From: an uncultured Microbacterium sp.
GTDB lineage: Bacteria > Actinomycetota > Actinomycetes > Actinomycetales > Microbacteriaceae
Direction: 5' to 3'
Assembly: GCA_913774665.1 (NCBI GenBank)
Contig: CAJYHN010000012.1
Coordinates: forward strand, 1-64,000
DNA: 64,000 nt
Shown: positions 1-9,365 of the stretch, piece by piece
How the letters are laid out: the number at the start of each line of letters is the position of its first letter
Numbering within the stretch: the stretch's first letter is position 1
Notes under the pieces: generated by a model
Seen by the model: the letters and a program-made list of their open reading frames with translations, nothing else
Database searches by the model: none
Told to the model about the DNA's origin: nothing
Position numbers and translations under genes: made by a program

Positions 1-330
1 CCAGCCCTCACCGGGCCCACAACCCACCCATCTGCAGGAGTTGTGCACGCCTCACCGCCCCGACGTGGCGCAGCGCCCGTCCGCCCGACCCTAGGAGGAA
101 CACCGGCTCGGGCGCACAACTCCTGCACATCGCGCGCCCCGGCGCTCGCCGGGCGCACAACCCGCCCATTTGCAGGAGTTGTGCACGCTTCGCCGCCACG
201 ACGTGGCGCAGAGCCCGTCCCCCCGGCCCAAGCCGGAACACCGGCCCGGCCGCACAACTCCTGCACATCACGCGCCCCAGGCCCCCGCCGGGCGCACAAC
301 CCACCCATCTGCAGGAGTCATGCCCGCGTG
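1..330. repeat. Tandem ~138-bp intergenic repeat with inverted 14-mers
   Basis: Two and a half tandem units with a period of about 138 bp. Each carries TGCAGGAGTTGTGC (starting at 33, 171 and, degenerate, 310) and, 81 bp further on start to start, its exact reverse complement GCACAACTCCTGCA (114 and 252), so neighbouring copies can pair into stems. The stretch between them, with a GACGTGGCGCAG core, is conserved too with scattered substitutions. I see no credible coding frame up to 359; an open frame on the minus strand only translates the repeat. It sits past the 3' end of the ROK gene. A REP/BIME-like role is inference. Confidence 0.85.
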
Positions 331-359
331 GCGCGCCTCCCGGCACACGCCGTCGCGGG

Positions 360-1541
360 TCAGGCGCGGAGGAAGGCGGCGTTCAGCGACTCGGGAGCGA
401 GGGCGTGCTCGACCGCGAGCATGCTCGCGCCGATCACGGCGGCCTTCTCTGCGGCGACCGACTGCACGATCGAGAGGTACTCGGTGGCCAGGGGCGTGGA
501 CCGCGTGTAGACGACCTCGCGGACGCCCGCAATCAGGTGCTCTCCCACGCGGGCCATGGACCCGCCGATGGCGATGACCGAGGGGTTCATCAGGCTCACG
601 CACGTCGTGAGCACCTCGCCGATGTCGCGGCCGGCCTGGCGCACGGCCTGGATCGCGTCGATGTTGCCGCGCTTTACGAGGTCGACCACGTCGGAGCCGG
701 TGTGCGCCTCGATCCCCTGCGCGCGCAGCGCGCGCGCGATCGCGGGACCGGAGGCCAAGGCCTCGAGGCACCCGCGGTTGCCGCACTGGCACGGGATGTC
801 GGCGCCGCGCGCGACCTGGACGTGACCGATGTCGCCGGCGATGCCCTGGGCTCCGCGCTGCAGGTGACCGTCGGAGATGATGCCGGTGCCGATGCCGGTG
901 GCGACCTTCACGAACATGAAGTGGTCGACGGCGGGCCAGGCGATGCTGCGCTCACCGAGCGCCATGATGTTGACGTCGTTGTCGACGAGGACGGGAACCG
1001 GCATGTGCTGGTAGATCCAGCCGGGGATGTCGAAGCGATCCCAGCCGGGCATGATCGGGGGGTTCACCGGCTGACCGGTGGAGTGCTCGACGGGGCCGGG
1101 GACGCCGATGCCCATCGCGGCCACGTCGGAGGCGGAGCGGCCCGACTCCGAGAGCAGCGCCGTCGCGGTCTCGACGAGCCAGGTGAGCACGGGCTCGGGA
1201 CCCGTGGCGATGTCGATCTCGCCGGTGCGCTCGCTGAACACCTTGCCGGTGAGGTCGGCGATCGCGACCGTCGCGTGCGAGGCACCGAGGTCGACGGCGA
1301 CGACGACCTTGGCAGCGGGGTTGATCGCGAACTGCGACGGCGGCCGTCCGCCGGTGGACACCGCGTCGGCGACCGGGGTGATGAGGCCCATGCGCATGAG
1401 TTCGTCGACGCGCACGGCGACCGTCGATCGGGCGAGGCCGGTCGATTTGGCCAGCTCCGCTCGCGTGCGCGGTACGCCGTCTCGCAGCAGCTGGAACAAC
1501 TGGCTCACGCCGTTGACCGACTGCACGGAATCTGTCGTCAT
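360..1541 (-). CDS. ROK family sugar-responsive transcriptional regulator
   Basis: Cytoplasmic regulator of the NagC/XylR (ROK) family, 393 residues from the ATG; a GTG three codons earlier (1550) is an alternative and neither start has a well spaced ribosome site. Residues 1-80 form a winged helix-turn-helix (RTRAELAKSTGLARSTV). Residues ~85-390 form the actin-like ROK fold with DNDVN in the sugar site, GHVQV, and the zinc motif CQCGNRGCLEA. It follows a CUT2 sugar permease on the same strand with about 100 bp between them, so it is the likely regulator of that importer and of the divergent catabolic genes at 4464-7839. ROK regulators usually bind a sugar or sugar phosphate; the ligand cannot be deduced here. 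Confidence 0.9.
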   Translation of the reverse strand: MTTDSVQSVNGVSQLFQLLRDGVPRTRAELAKSTGLARSTVAVRVDELMRMGLITPVADAVSTGGRPPSQFAINPAAKVVVAVDLGASHATVAIADLTGKVFSERTGEIDIATGPEPVLTWLVETATALLSESGRSASDVAAMGIGVPGPVEHSTGQPVNPPIMPGWDRFDIPGWIYQHMPVPVLVDNDVNIMALGERSIAWPAVDHFMFVKVATGIGTGIISDGHLQRGAQGIAGDIGHVQVARGADIPCQCGNRGCLEALASGPAIARALRAQGIEAHTGSDVVDLVKRGNIDAIQAVRQAGRDIGEVLTTCVSLMNPSVIAIGGSMARVGEHLIAGVREVVYTRSTPLATEYLSIVQSVAAEKAAVIGASMLAVEHALAPESLNAAFLRA

Positions 1542-1641
1542 CCTCTTCACGCCCTCAGTACACCATTAGTAGCAATGCATTCCATCCACATGCCGACGGC
1601 GACTACGCGAATCACGCAGCCGCCGTCGGCACAAGGGGTCG

Positions 1642-2691
1642 TCAGCCCCGTCCCGGAGGACGGGAGAAGCGCTGCTGCAGGAGCACCGCGACCACGATGA
1701 TGACACCTTTCGCCACCGCCTGTACGGAAGACGAGAGATTGTTCTGGATGAATACGTTCGACAACGTCGCGAAGATGAGGACGCCGAACACCGTACCGGT
1801 GATCGTGCCCCGGCCGCCGACGAGGAGCGTGCCGCCGACCACGACCGCGGCGATGGCATCCAACTCGTACAGCTGACCGTGGGTCGAGGTGCCCGCCGTC
1901 GTGCGGCCGAGGATCATGACGGCCGCGATGCCGGCGCACAGCCCCGTGATCGCGTACAGCCACATCGTGTGCCGGCGCACGTCGATGCCCGCCAGACGCG
2001 CGGCTTCGCGGTTGCCGCCGACGGCAACGGTGCGACGACCGAAGGTGGTGCGGTTCAACAGCACCCAGCCGAGGGCCGCCACGATGGCGAAGATCCAGAT
2101 GAGGATGTCCACGCCGAGGATGTCGGCGTTCATGAAGGTGATGAAGCCGCGGTCCTGCACCACGAGCGTGCGACGCTCGGCCAGGATCTCGGCGAGGCCG
2201 CGCGCGCCCACGAGCATGGCGAGGGTCGCCATGAAGGCCACGACGTTGCCGTAGGCGATGACGATGCCGTTGATGAGGCCGGCGCCCACGCCCACCGCGA
2301 GGGCGATGACGACCATGACGCTCCAGTGCAGGTTGTCGGCGAGATCCTGCACGGCGGCGAGGGTCGCGACCACGGAAGCGAGGCCCATCACCGAGCCGAC
2401 CGACAGGTCGATGCCGCCCGCGATGATCACGAGGGTCATGCCGATGCTGATGACGCCGATGATCGAGGCCTGGCGGAGGATGACGAGCAGGTTGTCGACG
2501 CTCGTGAACGACCCGGGCGCGGTGACGGCGCCGACGATGACGATGACCAGCAGCGCGACGACGAGGCCGATGTTGCGGCCGGCCGATCCGGAGAGGAAGC
2601 GGCGCCAGGCGGGCTCGGGAGCGGGAGCCGCGACGGCCCCGGTCTCGGTGGGGACCGTGCGTGCACGGGTCGGGGTGGTCGGCTCGCTCAC
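1642..2691 (-). CDS. Sugar ABC transporter permease (CUT2, RbsC-like)
   Basis: Integral membrane permease of a CUT2 monosaccharide importer, 349 residues with about ten hydrophobic helices after a Thr/Pro/Ala-rich cytoplasmic N-terminus of about 35 residues. The family signature is visible as GMTLVIIAGGIDLSVGSVMGL and, later, GRTTAGTSTHGQLYELDAIAAVV, both typical of RbsC/XylH-type permeases. The GTG start overlaps the stop of the ATPase gene by 4 bp (GTGA), showing translational coupling. It works with the ATPase at 2688-4208 and presumably the lipoprotein at 4464. Substrate unknown; ribose, xylose or a cyclitol are all compatible. Confidence 0.93.
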   Translation of the reverse strand: MSEPTTPTRARTVPTETGAVAAPAPEPAWRRFLSGSAGRNIGLVVALLVIVIVGAVTAPGSFTSVDNLLVILRQASIIGVISIGMTLVIIAGGIDLSVGSVMGLASVVATLAAVQDLADNLHWSVMVVIALAVGVGAGLINGIVIAYGNVVAFMATLAMLVGARGLAEILAERRTLVVQDRGFITFMNADILGVDILIWIFAIVAALGWVLLNRTTFGRRTVAVGGNREAARLAGIDVRRHTMWLYAITGLCAGIAAVMILGRTTAGTSTHGQLYELDAIAAVVVGGTLLVGGRGTITGTVFGVLIFATLSNVFIQNNLSSSVQAVAKGVIIVVAVLLQQRFSRPPGRG

Positions 2692-4208
2692 GCGGCGGAT
2701 CCTTTCATGACGAGATCGAGCACGCCGTGCTCGTCGATCTGGTGGGAGGGGAGGGTGCTCAGGATGCGACCGTCGGCGACGACGAGGACGACATCGGCGA
2801 GGCCGAGGACTTCTTCGATCTCGCTCGAGACGACGACGACCGCGTTGCCTGCGGCGGCGAGATCGCGGATGAGGGTGTAGATCTCGGCGCGAGCGCCGAC
2901 GTCGACGCCGCGGGTGGGTTCGTCGAGCAGCAGCACCTCGGTGCCGTGCACGAGCCAGCGGGCGAGCAGGATCTTCTGCTGATTGCCGCCGGACAGGGTG
3001 CGGGCGGGGCGATCGGGGTCGGCCGGGCGCAGCTCGAAGGCGTCGATCTGTTCGCGGGCGACCTTGCGGGCGGCGCGGTCGTCGATGAAACCGCCCGTGG
3101 CGAAGCGCTTCATCGAGGCCAGCGCGATGTTCACGAAGATCGGCTCGTCGAGCACGAGCCCCTGACTCTTGCGTTCCTCGGGTGACAGACCGATGCCCGC
3201 TCCGACAGCGGCGCGGACCGACCCGCGGGGCAGGACCTTGTCGCGCACGCGCACAGAGCCGGCGCTCGATCGTCGTGCACCGTAGACCGTCTCGAGGATC
3301 TCGGACCGACCCGAGCCGACGAGTCCCGCGAGCCCCACCACCTCACCGGCGCGCACCGAGAACGACACATCGGAGAAGACCCCGTCGAGCCCGAGTCCCT
3401 GCACGTCGAGGACGACGGGGGCATCGGATGCCACGGGCGCACGCTCGGGGAAGACATTGGCCACCTCGCGCCCGGTCATGAGCCGGATGAGTTCGGCCTT
3501 CGGGGTGTCGGCGGCGGAGAGACCGACCGCGGTGGTCCGCCCGTCCTTCAGGACGGTGATGCGGTCGCCGATCTCGCGGATCTCTTCGAGGCGGTGCGTG
3601 ATGTAGACGACGGCGATGCCCGCGGCGGTGAGCTCGCGCACGACGGCGAAGAGGTTCTTGACCTCTTCGGTGTCGAGGACGGCCGAGGGCTCGTCCATGA
3701 TGATCAGCTTGATGTCGTGCGACAGCGCGCGCGCCATGCTGACGATCTGCTTGTTGGCGGCGCTGAGCGAGCCGACCTCGGCGTTCGGAGAGAGGTTGGC
3801 GTGTCCGAGACGGCGCAGCAGCTCGCGAGTCTGTCGGGCGGCTTCGGCGCGCTGCGTGAACCCACCGCGCGCGAGCTCGTGCCCGAGGAAGATGTTCTCG
3901 GCGATCGAGAGACCGTCGACGACGTCGAGCTCCTGGTACATCGTCGCGATGCCGAGTTCGATGGCCGCGTCCGGGTCGGCGATCTCGACGTTCTCGCCGA
4001 GCCACACGATCTCTCCCTCGTCGGGGCGGTGCACTCCGGCGAGGGTCTTGATGAGAGTCGACTTGCCCGCGCCGTTCTGGCCCAGCACGCAGTGCACCTC
4101 GCCGGCGACGATATCGAGATCGACACCGCGGAGAGCGCGGACGCCGGCGAAGGACTTGGTCACGCCTCGGACGGTGAGTAATGACGACTGATGGTCAACT
4201 TTGATCAC
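2688..4208 (-). CDS. Sugar ABC transporter ATP-binding protein (CUT2, RbsA-like)
   Basis: Cytoplasmic double-ABC ATPase, 506 residues from a GTG start (codons VIKVDH). An open frame continues 51 codons upstream but is Arg/Ala-rich and unlike the family, so I reject it. Domain 1 has Walker A GQNGAGKST at 43-51, an LSAANKQ signature and Walker B IIMDEPS. Domain 2 has the degenerate second P-loop usual in RbsA (GLVGSGRSE), the signature LSGGNQQK and Walker B LLLDEPT. The gene leads a two-gene operon with the permease and is transcribed away from the binding-protein gene. Length and architecture are standard for CUT2 importers. Confidence 0.93.
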   Translation of the reverse strand: MIKVDHQSSLLTVRGVTKSFAGVRALRGVDLDIVAGEVHCVLGQNGAGKSTLIKTLAGVHRPDEGEIVWLGENVEIADPDAAIELGIATMYQELDVVDGLSIAENIFLGHELARGGFTQRAEAARQTRELLRRLGHANLSPNAEVGSLSAANKQIVSMARALSHDIKLIIMDEPSAVLDTEEVKNLFAVVRELTAAGIAVVYITHRLEEIREIGDRITVLKDGRTTAVGLSAADTPKAELIRLMTGREVANVFPERAPVASDAPVVLDVQGLGLDGVFSDVSFSVRAGEVVGLAGLVGSGRSEILETVYGARRSSAGSVRVRDKVLPRGSVRAAVGAGIGLSPEERKSQGLVLDEPIFVNIALASMKRFATGGFIDDRAARKVAREQIDAFELRPADPDRPARTLSGGNQQKILLARWLVHGTEVLLLDEPTRGVDVGARAEIYTLIRDLAAAGNAVVVVSSEIEEVLGLADVVLVVADGRILSTLPSHQIDEHGVLDLVMKGSAA

Positions 4209-4463
4209 GCGGCGAACATAACACGCCGCCTCGCCGCCGCGCGACCCGCATTCGGCGCTGCGCACGCGAGCCGCCCCCCCGCACGCGCGCGAGCGCTCCC
4301 GTGTCGGAATCGGCAATGCGCCCGACTTATGCGGGATAGAAAACAAAAGATGCTCAATCAATCGACACTTCTGCTAGCGTGAGCCACGTCAGAGTGGACC
4401 CTTCCTTCCGGAATGACCCGGGGCCGCGATGACCCCAGCTGCATCACATTTCAAGGAGGAAAC
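4209..4463. promoter_or_regulatory. Divergent control region between ABC ATPase and binding-protein genes
   Basis: 255 bp without a gene, separating two divergent sugar-transport transcripts. An A/T-rich island at about 4330-4380 stands out from the G+C-rich flanks and should hold both promoters. On the minus strand TTGATT followed after 17 bp by TATCCC is a possible promoter for the ATPase gene. A strong ribosome site AAGGAGG lies just before the ATG at 4464. I could not pick out a clear ROK operator palindrome. Confidence 0.5.
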
Positions 4464-5513
4464 ATGCGCTCACAGTTGAAGTCGCGTTCGCGACTCGTCC
4501 TGACCGGTATCGCCGTCGTCGCCTCGGTCGGCCTTCTCGCCGGCTGCACCGGCTCGGGCGGCGACAGCCAGAACGTCGTCGACCAGGGCACCACGACCGA
4601 GGAGAACGCCGCCGCCGGTGACACCGTCACCATCGGGTTCTCCGGCCCCGCCGCCGACCACGGGTGGCTCGGCGCCATCAACTCCGGTGCGCTCGCCGCC
4701 GCCGAGAGCTTCCCCGACGTCGACCTCAAGGTCGCCGAGGGCACGAACGACGTCAACGCGCAGATCGCGGCCGTCGAGACCTTCATCAACGACGGCGTCG
4801 ACGCCATCGTGCTCCTCCCGAGCGACGGCGCCGCTCTCACCGAGGTCGCGATCAAGGCGATGAACGCGGGTATCCCCGTGATCAACGTCGACCGCGAGTT
4901 CTCGAGCCCGTTCGCCGCCCGCTCGACCATCCTGGGCGACAACTACGGCATGGGCGTCAGCGCCGGCACCTACATCTGCGGCCAGCTCGAGGGCAACAGC
5001 AATGCCGTCGTCGGCGAGATCGCGGGCATCGACTCCCTCCCGCTCACGCAGGACCGCTCGGCGGGCTTCGCCGACGCCCTGTCGGACTGCGGCCTGAAGG
5101 TCGGACCCCGCGTCGCCGCGGACTTCACCGTCCAGGGCGGCGAGGCCTCGACCTCGCAGCTGCTGTCGGCGAACCCGAAGATCGACGCCATCTGGAACCA
5201 CGACGACGACCAGGGCATCGGCGTGCTCGCGGCCATCACGGCAGCCGGTCGCGACGAGTTCATCATGGTCGGCGGCGCGGGCAGCCGGAACGCGATGGAG
5301 TCCATCCAGGCCGACGACAGCGTTCTGAAGGCCACGGTCATCTACCCGTCGACGCAGGCCGCCGACGGCATCGCCCTGGCGCGCCTGATCGCGCAGGGCA
5401 AGACCGCCGGTGACCTCATCACGCCCAGCGTCCCCAACCGCATCGTGTTGGACGCCCCCGTGGTGACGAAGGACAACGTCGCGTCCTACATCGACCTCTC
5501 GTTCCAGTCCTGA
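4464..5513 (+). CDS. Sugar ABC transporter substrate-binding lipoprotein
   Basis: Extracytoplasmic sugar-binding lipoprotein of the RbsB-like Peripla_BP_4 type, 349 residues. The start is fixed by AAGGAGG six bases before the ATG. Signal peptide residues 1-30 end in the lipobox LLAGC, with Cys as the lipidated residue, followed by a Gly/Ser/Thr-rich linker. The two-lobed domain begins near residue 52 ([17 protein letters not shown]); [13 protein letters not shown] and [12 protein letters not shown] match ligand-pocket segments of the family. It is the first gene of a plus-strand unit with the dehydrogenase and isomerase that follow. A hairpin 9 bp after the stop may raise its level relative to the downstream genes, a usual arrangement for binding proteins. 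Confidence 0.93.
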   Translation: MRSQLKSRSRLVLTGIAVVASVGLLAGCTGSGGDSQNVVDQGTTTEENAAAGDTVTIGFSGPAADHGWLGAINSGALAAAESFPDVDLKVAEGTNDVNAQIAAVETFINDGVDAIVLLPSDGAALTEVAIKAMNAGIPVINVDREFSSPFAARSTILGDNYGMGVSAGTYICGQLEGNSNAVVGEIAGIDSLPLTQDRSAGFADALSDCGLKVGPRVAADFTVQGGEASTSQLLSANPKIDAIWNHDDDQGIGVLAAITAAGRDEFIMVGGAGSRNAMESIQADDSVLKATVIYPSTQAADGIALARLIAQGKTAGDLITPSVPNRIVLDAPVVTKDNVASYIDLSFQS

Positions 5514-5521
5514 CCCGGTCC

Positions 5522-5550
5522 GGGGCGTCCGCGTTCGTCGCGGGCGCCCC
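5522..5550 (+). terminator. Stem-loop after the binding-protein gene
   Basis: GGGGCGTCCGCG (5522-5533), loop TTCGT, then CGCGGGCGCCCC (5539-5550): a 12-pair stem with one G-U pair. No U-tract follows and the next gene starts 31 bp later, so partial termination or mRNA protection of the binding-protein segment is more likely than full termination. Confidence 0.6.
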
Positions 5551-5581
5551 GTCCCCCGTCCCCCCACAGAAAGACGTCATC

Positions 5582-6796
5582 GTGACCCAGCCCCTTCGCA
5601 TCGCCATGATCGGTGCGGGATTCATGGGCGCCGCGCATTCCCAGGGATGGCGCGTCGCCCCTCGTTTCTTCGACCTCCCCCTCGCCCCCGAGATGAGCGT
5701 GCTCGTCGGGCGCGACGCGGCCCGCACGCAGGCAGCCGCCGAGACCTGGGGCTGGCAGAAGAGCGCGACGGACTGGCGCGAGGTCATCCACCGCTCCGAC
5801 ATCGACGTCGTCGACATTGTGACCCCCGGCGACTCGCACGCCGAGATCGCGATCGCCGCCCTCGCCGCCGGGAAGCACGTCCTGTGCGAGAAGCCACTCG
5901 CCAACACCGTCGACGAAGCTCGGCGCATGGCCGAGGCCGCCGCGTCCGCCGCGGACAACGGCATCCGATCGATGGTCGGCTTCACGTACCGGCGTCTTCC
6001 CGCTACGACTTTCGCCCGCGACCTCGTCGCCGCGGGGCGCCTCGGCGACATCCGCCAGGTGCGCGCCGAATACCTCCAGGACTGGCTCAGCGACGCCGAG
6101 GCCCCGCTCACGTGGCGCCTGCAGAAGGACCGCGCCGGATCCGGCGCCCTCGGCGACATCGGCGCCCACGCCGTCGACCTCACCGAGTTCATCACCGGGC
6201 AGCGCGTGAGTCGGGTCGCCGGCATCCTCGAGACGATCGTCGAGGAGCGCCCCGTCCTCGCATCCTCCTCCGGGCTCTCCGGTTCCGCCGGCACCGGACG
6301 AGGGGCCGTCACCGTCGACGACCTCGCCCTCTTCACCGGTCGCCTCGACAGCGGCGCGCTCGCGTCGTTCGAGGCCTCGCGCTTCCGCCTCGGCCGCAAG
6401 AACGCCCTGCGCATCGAGATCGCCGGATCCCTCGGCTCGCTGTCGTTCGATCTCGAGAGCCCGAACGAACTCCAGTTCTACGACGCCACGCTCCCCGCCG
6501 CCGAGCAGGGCTTCCGCCGGATACTCGTCACCGAACCCGAGCACCCCTACGTCGCTGCGTGGTGGCCCACCGGTCACATGCTCGGCTACGAGCACGGCTT
6601 CTCGCACCAGGCGAAGGACTTCGTCGAGTCCGTCGCCGCCGGAACCGCCCCGACACCCTCGTTCGCCGACGGCCTGCACGTGCAGGAGGTGCTCGACGCC
6701 GTCGCGCGCAGCTCCGAGGCCGACGGCGTCTGGACAGGCGTCGAGGCCGACCTGGCCACCGCTTCTTCCGGGGGCCGTGCGTTCGCGGCATCCTGA
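5582..6796 (+). CDS. Gfo/Idh/MocA family sugar/cyclitol dehydrogenase
   Basis: NAD(P)-dependent oxidoreductase of the Gfo/Idh/MocA family, 404 residues, GTG start. Residues 5-125 form the Rossmann domain with [14 protein letters not shown] and the family motif CEKPLA containing the conserved Lys. The C-terminal alpha/beta domain has [10 protein letters not shown], whose Asp and His are the usual catalytic residues. It lies between a sugar-binding lipoprotein and a sugar-phosphate-isomerase-like TIM barrel, so oxidation of the imported sugar or cyclitol at a ring hydroxyl, followed by isomerization, is a reasonable inference. Related enzymes include inositol dehydrogenases and 3-keto-sugar-forming enzymes; the exact substrate is not visible. 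Confidence 0.88.
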   Translation: MTQPLRIAMIGAGFMGAAHSQGWRVAPRFFDLPLAPEMSVLVGRDAARTQAAAETWGWQKSATDWREVIHRSDIDVVDIVTPGDSHAEIAIAALAAGKHVLCEKPLANTVDEARRMAEAAASAADNGIRSMVGFTYRRLPATTFARDLVAAGRLGDIRQVRAEYLQDWLSDAEAPLTWRLQKDRAGSGALGDIGAHAVDLTEFITGQRVSRVAGILETIVEERPVLASSSGLSGSAGTGRGAVTVDDLALFTGRLDSGALASFEASRFRLGRKNALRIEIAGSLGSLSFDLESPNELQFYDATLPAAEQGFRRILVTEPEHPYVAAWWPTGHMLGYEHGFSHQAKDFVESVAAGTAPTPSFADGLHVQEVLDAVARSSEADGVWTGVEADLATASSGGRAFAAS

Positions 6797-6834
6797 TCCC
6801 GATCCCGGAACCGCACCGACGAAAGGACGCCGCG

Positions 6835-7839
6835 ATGGCGCGACCGATCACTCTCTTCACCGGCCAGTGGGCCGACCTCCCCTTCGAGGAGGTGGCCCGT
6901 CTCGCCGGCGAGTGGGGCTACGACGGCCTCGAGATCGCCTGCTGGGGAGACCACCTCGATCCCTGGCGCTGGGACGACGAGGCCTACGTGCAGGGCAAGC
7001 TCGATGTGCTCGAGCGCAACGGCCTGAAGGTCTGGACCATCTCGAACCACCTGAAAGGCCAGGTCGTCTGCGACGATCCCATCGACCAGCGTCACCGCGA
7101 CATCGTGTCGGACCGGGTGTGGGGCGACGGCGACCCCGAGGGCGTGCGTCAGCGCGCCGCCGAGGAGCTGAAGAACACCGCGCGCCTCGCCGCGAAGCTG
7201 GGCGTGAAGACGGTCACGGGCTTCACCGGCTCGAGCATCTGGAAGTACGTCGCGATGTTCCCGCCCGCGACCGAGCAGATGGTGGATGCCGGATACCAGG
7301 ACTTCGCCGACCGCTGGAACCCGATCCTCGACGTGTTCGACGAGGTCGGGGTGCGCTTCGCGCACGAGGTGCACCCCTCGGAGATCGCCTACGACTACTG
7401 GACGACGAAGCGCGCGCTCGAGGCCATCGGTCACCGCGAGGCGTTCGGGCTGAATTGGGATCCCTCGCACATGGTGTGGCAGGACATCGATCCGGTCGCG
7501 TTCCTGTGGGACTTCCAGGACAAGATCTTCCACGTCCACTGCAAGGACACGAAGAAGCGTCTCGGCAACGGCCGCAACGGACGCCTGTCGTCGCACCTGC
7601 CGTGGGCCGATCCGCGACGCGGCTGGGACTTCATCTCGACCGGCCACGGCGACGTGCCGTGGGAGGACGCGTTCCGCATGCTGAACGCGATCGGCTACGA
7701 CGGGCCGCTGTCGGTCGAGTGGGAGGACGCGGGCATGGACCGCCTGATCGGAGCGCCCGAGGCGCTCGGATTCGTGCGGAAGCTGTCGTCGTACGAGCCC
7801 TCCGGGGCGGCGTTCGACGCGGCGTTCAGCCGGCGCTGA
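6835..7839 (+). CDS. Sugar phosphate isomerase/epimerase (xylose-isomerase-like TIM barrel)
   Basis: 334-residue AP endonuclease 2/xylose-isomerase-like TIM barrel with a ribosome site GAAAGGA before the ATG. The metal-site pattern is present: ARFEVHP-like segment seen as [12 protein letters not shown] (Glu), NWDPSHMVW (Asp and His), FHVHCKD (His), and LSVEWEDAG (Glu). It follows the dehydrogenase by 38 bp in the same transcript. Proteins of this type, often paired with Gfo/Idh/MocA enzymes and CUT2 importers, isomerize or epimerize keto-sugars or inosose-like intermediates. The function is general; I cannot name the substrate. Confidence 0.87.
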   Translation: MARPITLFTGQWADLPFEEVARLAGEWGYDGLEIACWGDHLDPWRWDDEAYVQGKLDVLERNGLKVWTISNHLKGQVVCDDPIDQRHRDIVSDRVWGDGDPEGVRQRAAEELKNTARLAAKLGVKTVTGFTGSSIWKYVAMFPPATEQMVDAGYQDFADRWNPILDVFDEVGVRFAHEVHPSEIAYDYWTTKRALEAIGHREAFGLNWDPSHMVWQDIDPVAFLWDFQDKIFHVHCKDTKKRLGNGRNGRLSSHLPWADPRRGWDFISTGHGDVPWEDAFRMLNAIGYDGPLSVEWEDAGMDRLIGAPEALGFVRKLSSYEPSGAAFDAAFSRR

Positions 7840-7865
7840 TCCGGGGGGATCGGTCGGGAGCGAGA

Positions 7866-7899
7866 AGAAGGGCCGGATGCCGAGGCATCCGGCCCTTCT
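7866..7899. terminator. Bidirectional terminator hairpin
   Basis: AGAAGGGCCGGATGCC (7866-7881), GA, GGCATCCGGCCCTTCT (7884-7899): perfect 16-base arms separating convergent genes ending at 7839 and 7983. Long G+C-rich stem ending in CTTCT on one strand and the mirror on the other, as expected for a two-way terminator. Confidence 0.8.
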
Positions 7900-7982
7900 C
7901 GTGCGCCCGGCCCCGTCACGAGAACAGGAGGCGCAGCGCCCCGCGCCGGGCGCAGCGCCCGCGAACGACGTCGCGCCCCGCG

Positions 7983-9365
7983 TCAGACGCCCAGGCCGCG
8001 CAGCACCAGGTCGCGGACGCCCGCGGCCGGCAGCGACTCGGCGTCGGGCAGCAGACCGGCGTCGCTCGTGAGGAGCATCGGTCCGTCACGCCGCGACGAC
8101 GACAGGCGGCCGTGCGTCCCGCGGACGCACGAGGGGTCGAGGGGCACCGTGCTCATCGCGTAACGCAGGCCGAGCTTCTTCTTCGCGAGGTTCACGCCGG
8201 CCTTGGCCTTGGCGAGACGGTCGGCGGGGTCGAAGAACAGCTCGGCGGGGTCGTATCCGGGCTTGCGGTGGATGTCGACGCCCCGGGCGTACTCCGGGGC
8301 CCGCTCGTCGTCGAGCCAGAAGTAATAGGTGAACCAGGCGCCCGGCTCGGCTACCACCACCAGTTCTCCGGAGCGCTCGTGATCCAGGCCGTACCGCGCC
8401 TGCGCGTCGCGATCGAGAACCTCGTCGACACCCTCGAGCCCGCGCAGCAGCGCCGTCACGCGGGGGAGGTCGGCGGCATCCGGAACGTACACGTGAGCGA
8501 CCTGATGGTCGGCCACGGCGAACGCGCGCGAGGTCCACGGGTCGAGCTGTTCACGGCCGTCCTGCACGTACACCTCGAGCAGCCCCGCGCGGCGCAGGGC
8601 GCGGTTGACGTCGACGGGGCGCGACGCCTCTTCGATGCCGTACTCCGACACGGCGACGATGCGATACCCGCGGTCGAGCGCGTCGGCCAGCAGGGGCGCG
8701 ATCGCGTCGTCGAGCTCGCGCGCCGCGTGCGCGGCCTCGGGACCGTTCGGCCCGAATCGTTGGAGGTCGTAGTCGAGGTGCGGCAGGTACGCCATCGCCA
8801 GGTCGGGCGCCGGCCCCCACCGCTCGGTGATGACACCGCGCGTGGCCTCGGCGAGCCACGCGGTGCTGTGGATCGTCGCGGTCGGGCCCCAGTACTGGAA
8901 CAGCGGGAAGTCGCCGAGCGCCCCCACGAGCTGGTCATGCAGAGCCGCGGGGCGGACGTACGCGTCGGGGCTCTTGCGCCCGTCGGCGTGATAGATCGGG
9001 CGCGGGGTCACGGTGATGTCGGTGGACGCCCCCATCGCGAACCACCAGCCGAGGTTGGCGGTGGTCAACTCGGGGCGCGATCGCCGCGCGGTCTCCCACA
9101 CCTTCTCGCCGGCGACGAGCTTGTTGTGCTGGCGCCACAGGAGAGGGTCGCCGAGGCCGCGGAAGTGCCAGCCGTTGCCGACGATCCCGTGCTCGCGCGG
9201 CATCGTGCCGGTGAGTATGGTCGACTGCACGCTGCAGGTGACGGCCGGGAGGATCGTGTCGAGGCCCAAGTGGCCGCCGTCGCGGCCGAGCGCGGTGAGT
9301 CGGGGCATCGCGGCGAGCGCGCGCGGGGTGAGCCCCACGATGTCCAGCAGCAGGACCTTGCTCAT
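7983..9365 (-). CDS. eboF: EboF-like nucleotide pyrophosphatase / alkaline phosphatase superfamily protein
   Basis: 460-residue predicted metal-dependent phosphodiesterase/phosphatase of the alkaline phosphatase superfamily, last gene of the ebo-type operon; its ATG overlaps the upstream stop by 4 bp. Visible core: D8 in LLLDIVG, nucleophile candidate T43 in LPAVTCSVQST, the TGTMPREHGIVGNGWHF segment, LPHLDYD (H196, D198/D200) and H287/H291 near DHQVAHVYV. The usual second metal motif SDHG(M/W) is replaced by SEYGI (240-244), so a standard two-zinc site is not certain. No signal peptide is seen, which places it in the cytoplasm. In described ebo clusters EboF is the member of this superfamily; substrate is unknown. 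Confidence 0.8.
   Translation of the reverse strand: MSKVLLLDIVGLTPRALAAMPRLTALGRDGGHLGLDTILPAVTCSVQSTILTGTMPREHGIVGNGWHFRGLGDPLLWRQHNKLVAGEKVWETARRSRPELTTANLGWWFAMGASTDITVTPRPIYHADGRKSPDAYVRPAALHDQLVGALGDFPLFQYWGPTATIHSTAWLAEATRGVITERWGPAPDLAMAYLPHLDYDLQRFGPNGPEAAHAARELDDAIAPLLADALDRGYRIVAVSEYGIEEASRPVDVNRALRRAGLLEVYVQDGREQLDPWTSRAFAVADHQVAHVYVPDAADLPRVTALLRGLEGVDEVLDRDAQARYGLDHERSGELVVVAEPGAWFTYYFWLDDERAPEYARGVDIHRKPGYDPAELFFDPADRLAKAKAGVNLAKKKLGLRYAMSTVPLDPSCVRGTHGRLSSSRRDGPMLLTSDAGLLPDAESLPAAGVRDLVLRGLGV

Noticed and set aside
1-330. Possible CRISPR array
   Set aside because: Repeat period is 138 bp, the spacers are themselves conserved, and no cas gene is near.
8-346. 112-codon open frame on the minus strand
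   Set aside because: It only translates the tandem repeat, with repeated RAQLLQMGGL blocks; no ribosome site or family match.
4209-4361. N-terminal extension of the sugar ABC ATPase
   Set aside because: The extra 51 residues are Arg/Ser/Gly-rich, include the promoter region and do not match the family; GTG 4208 gives the normal length.
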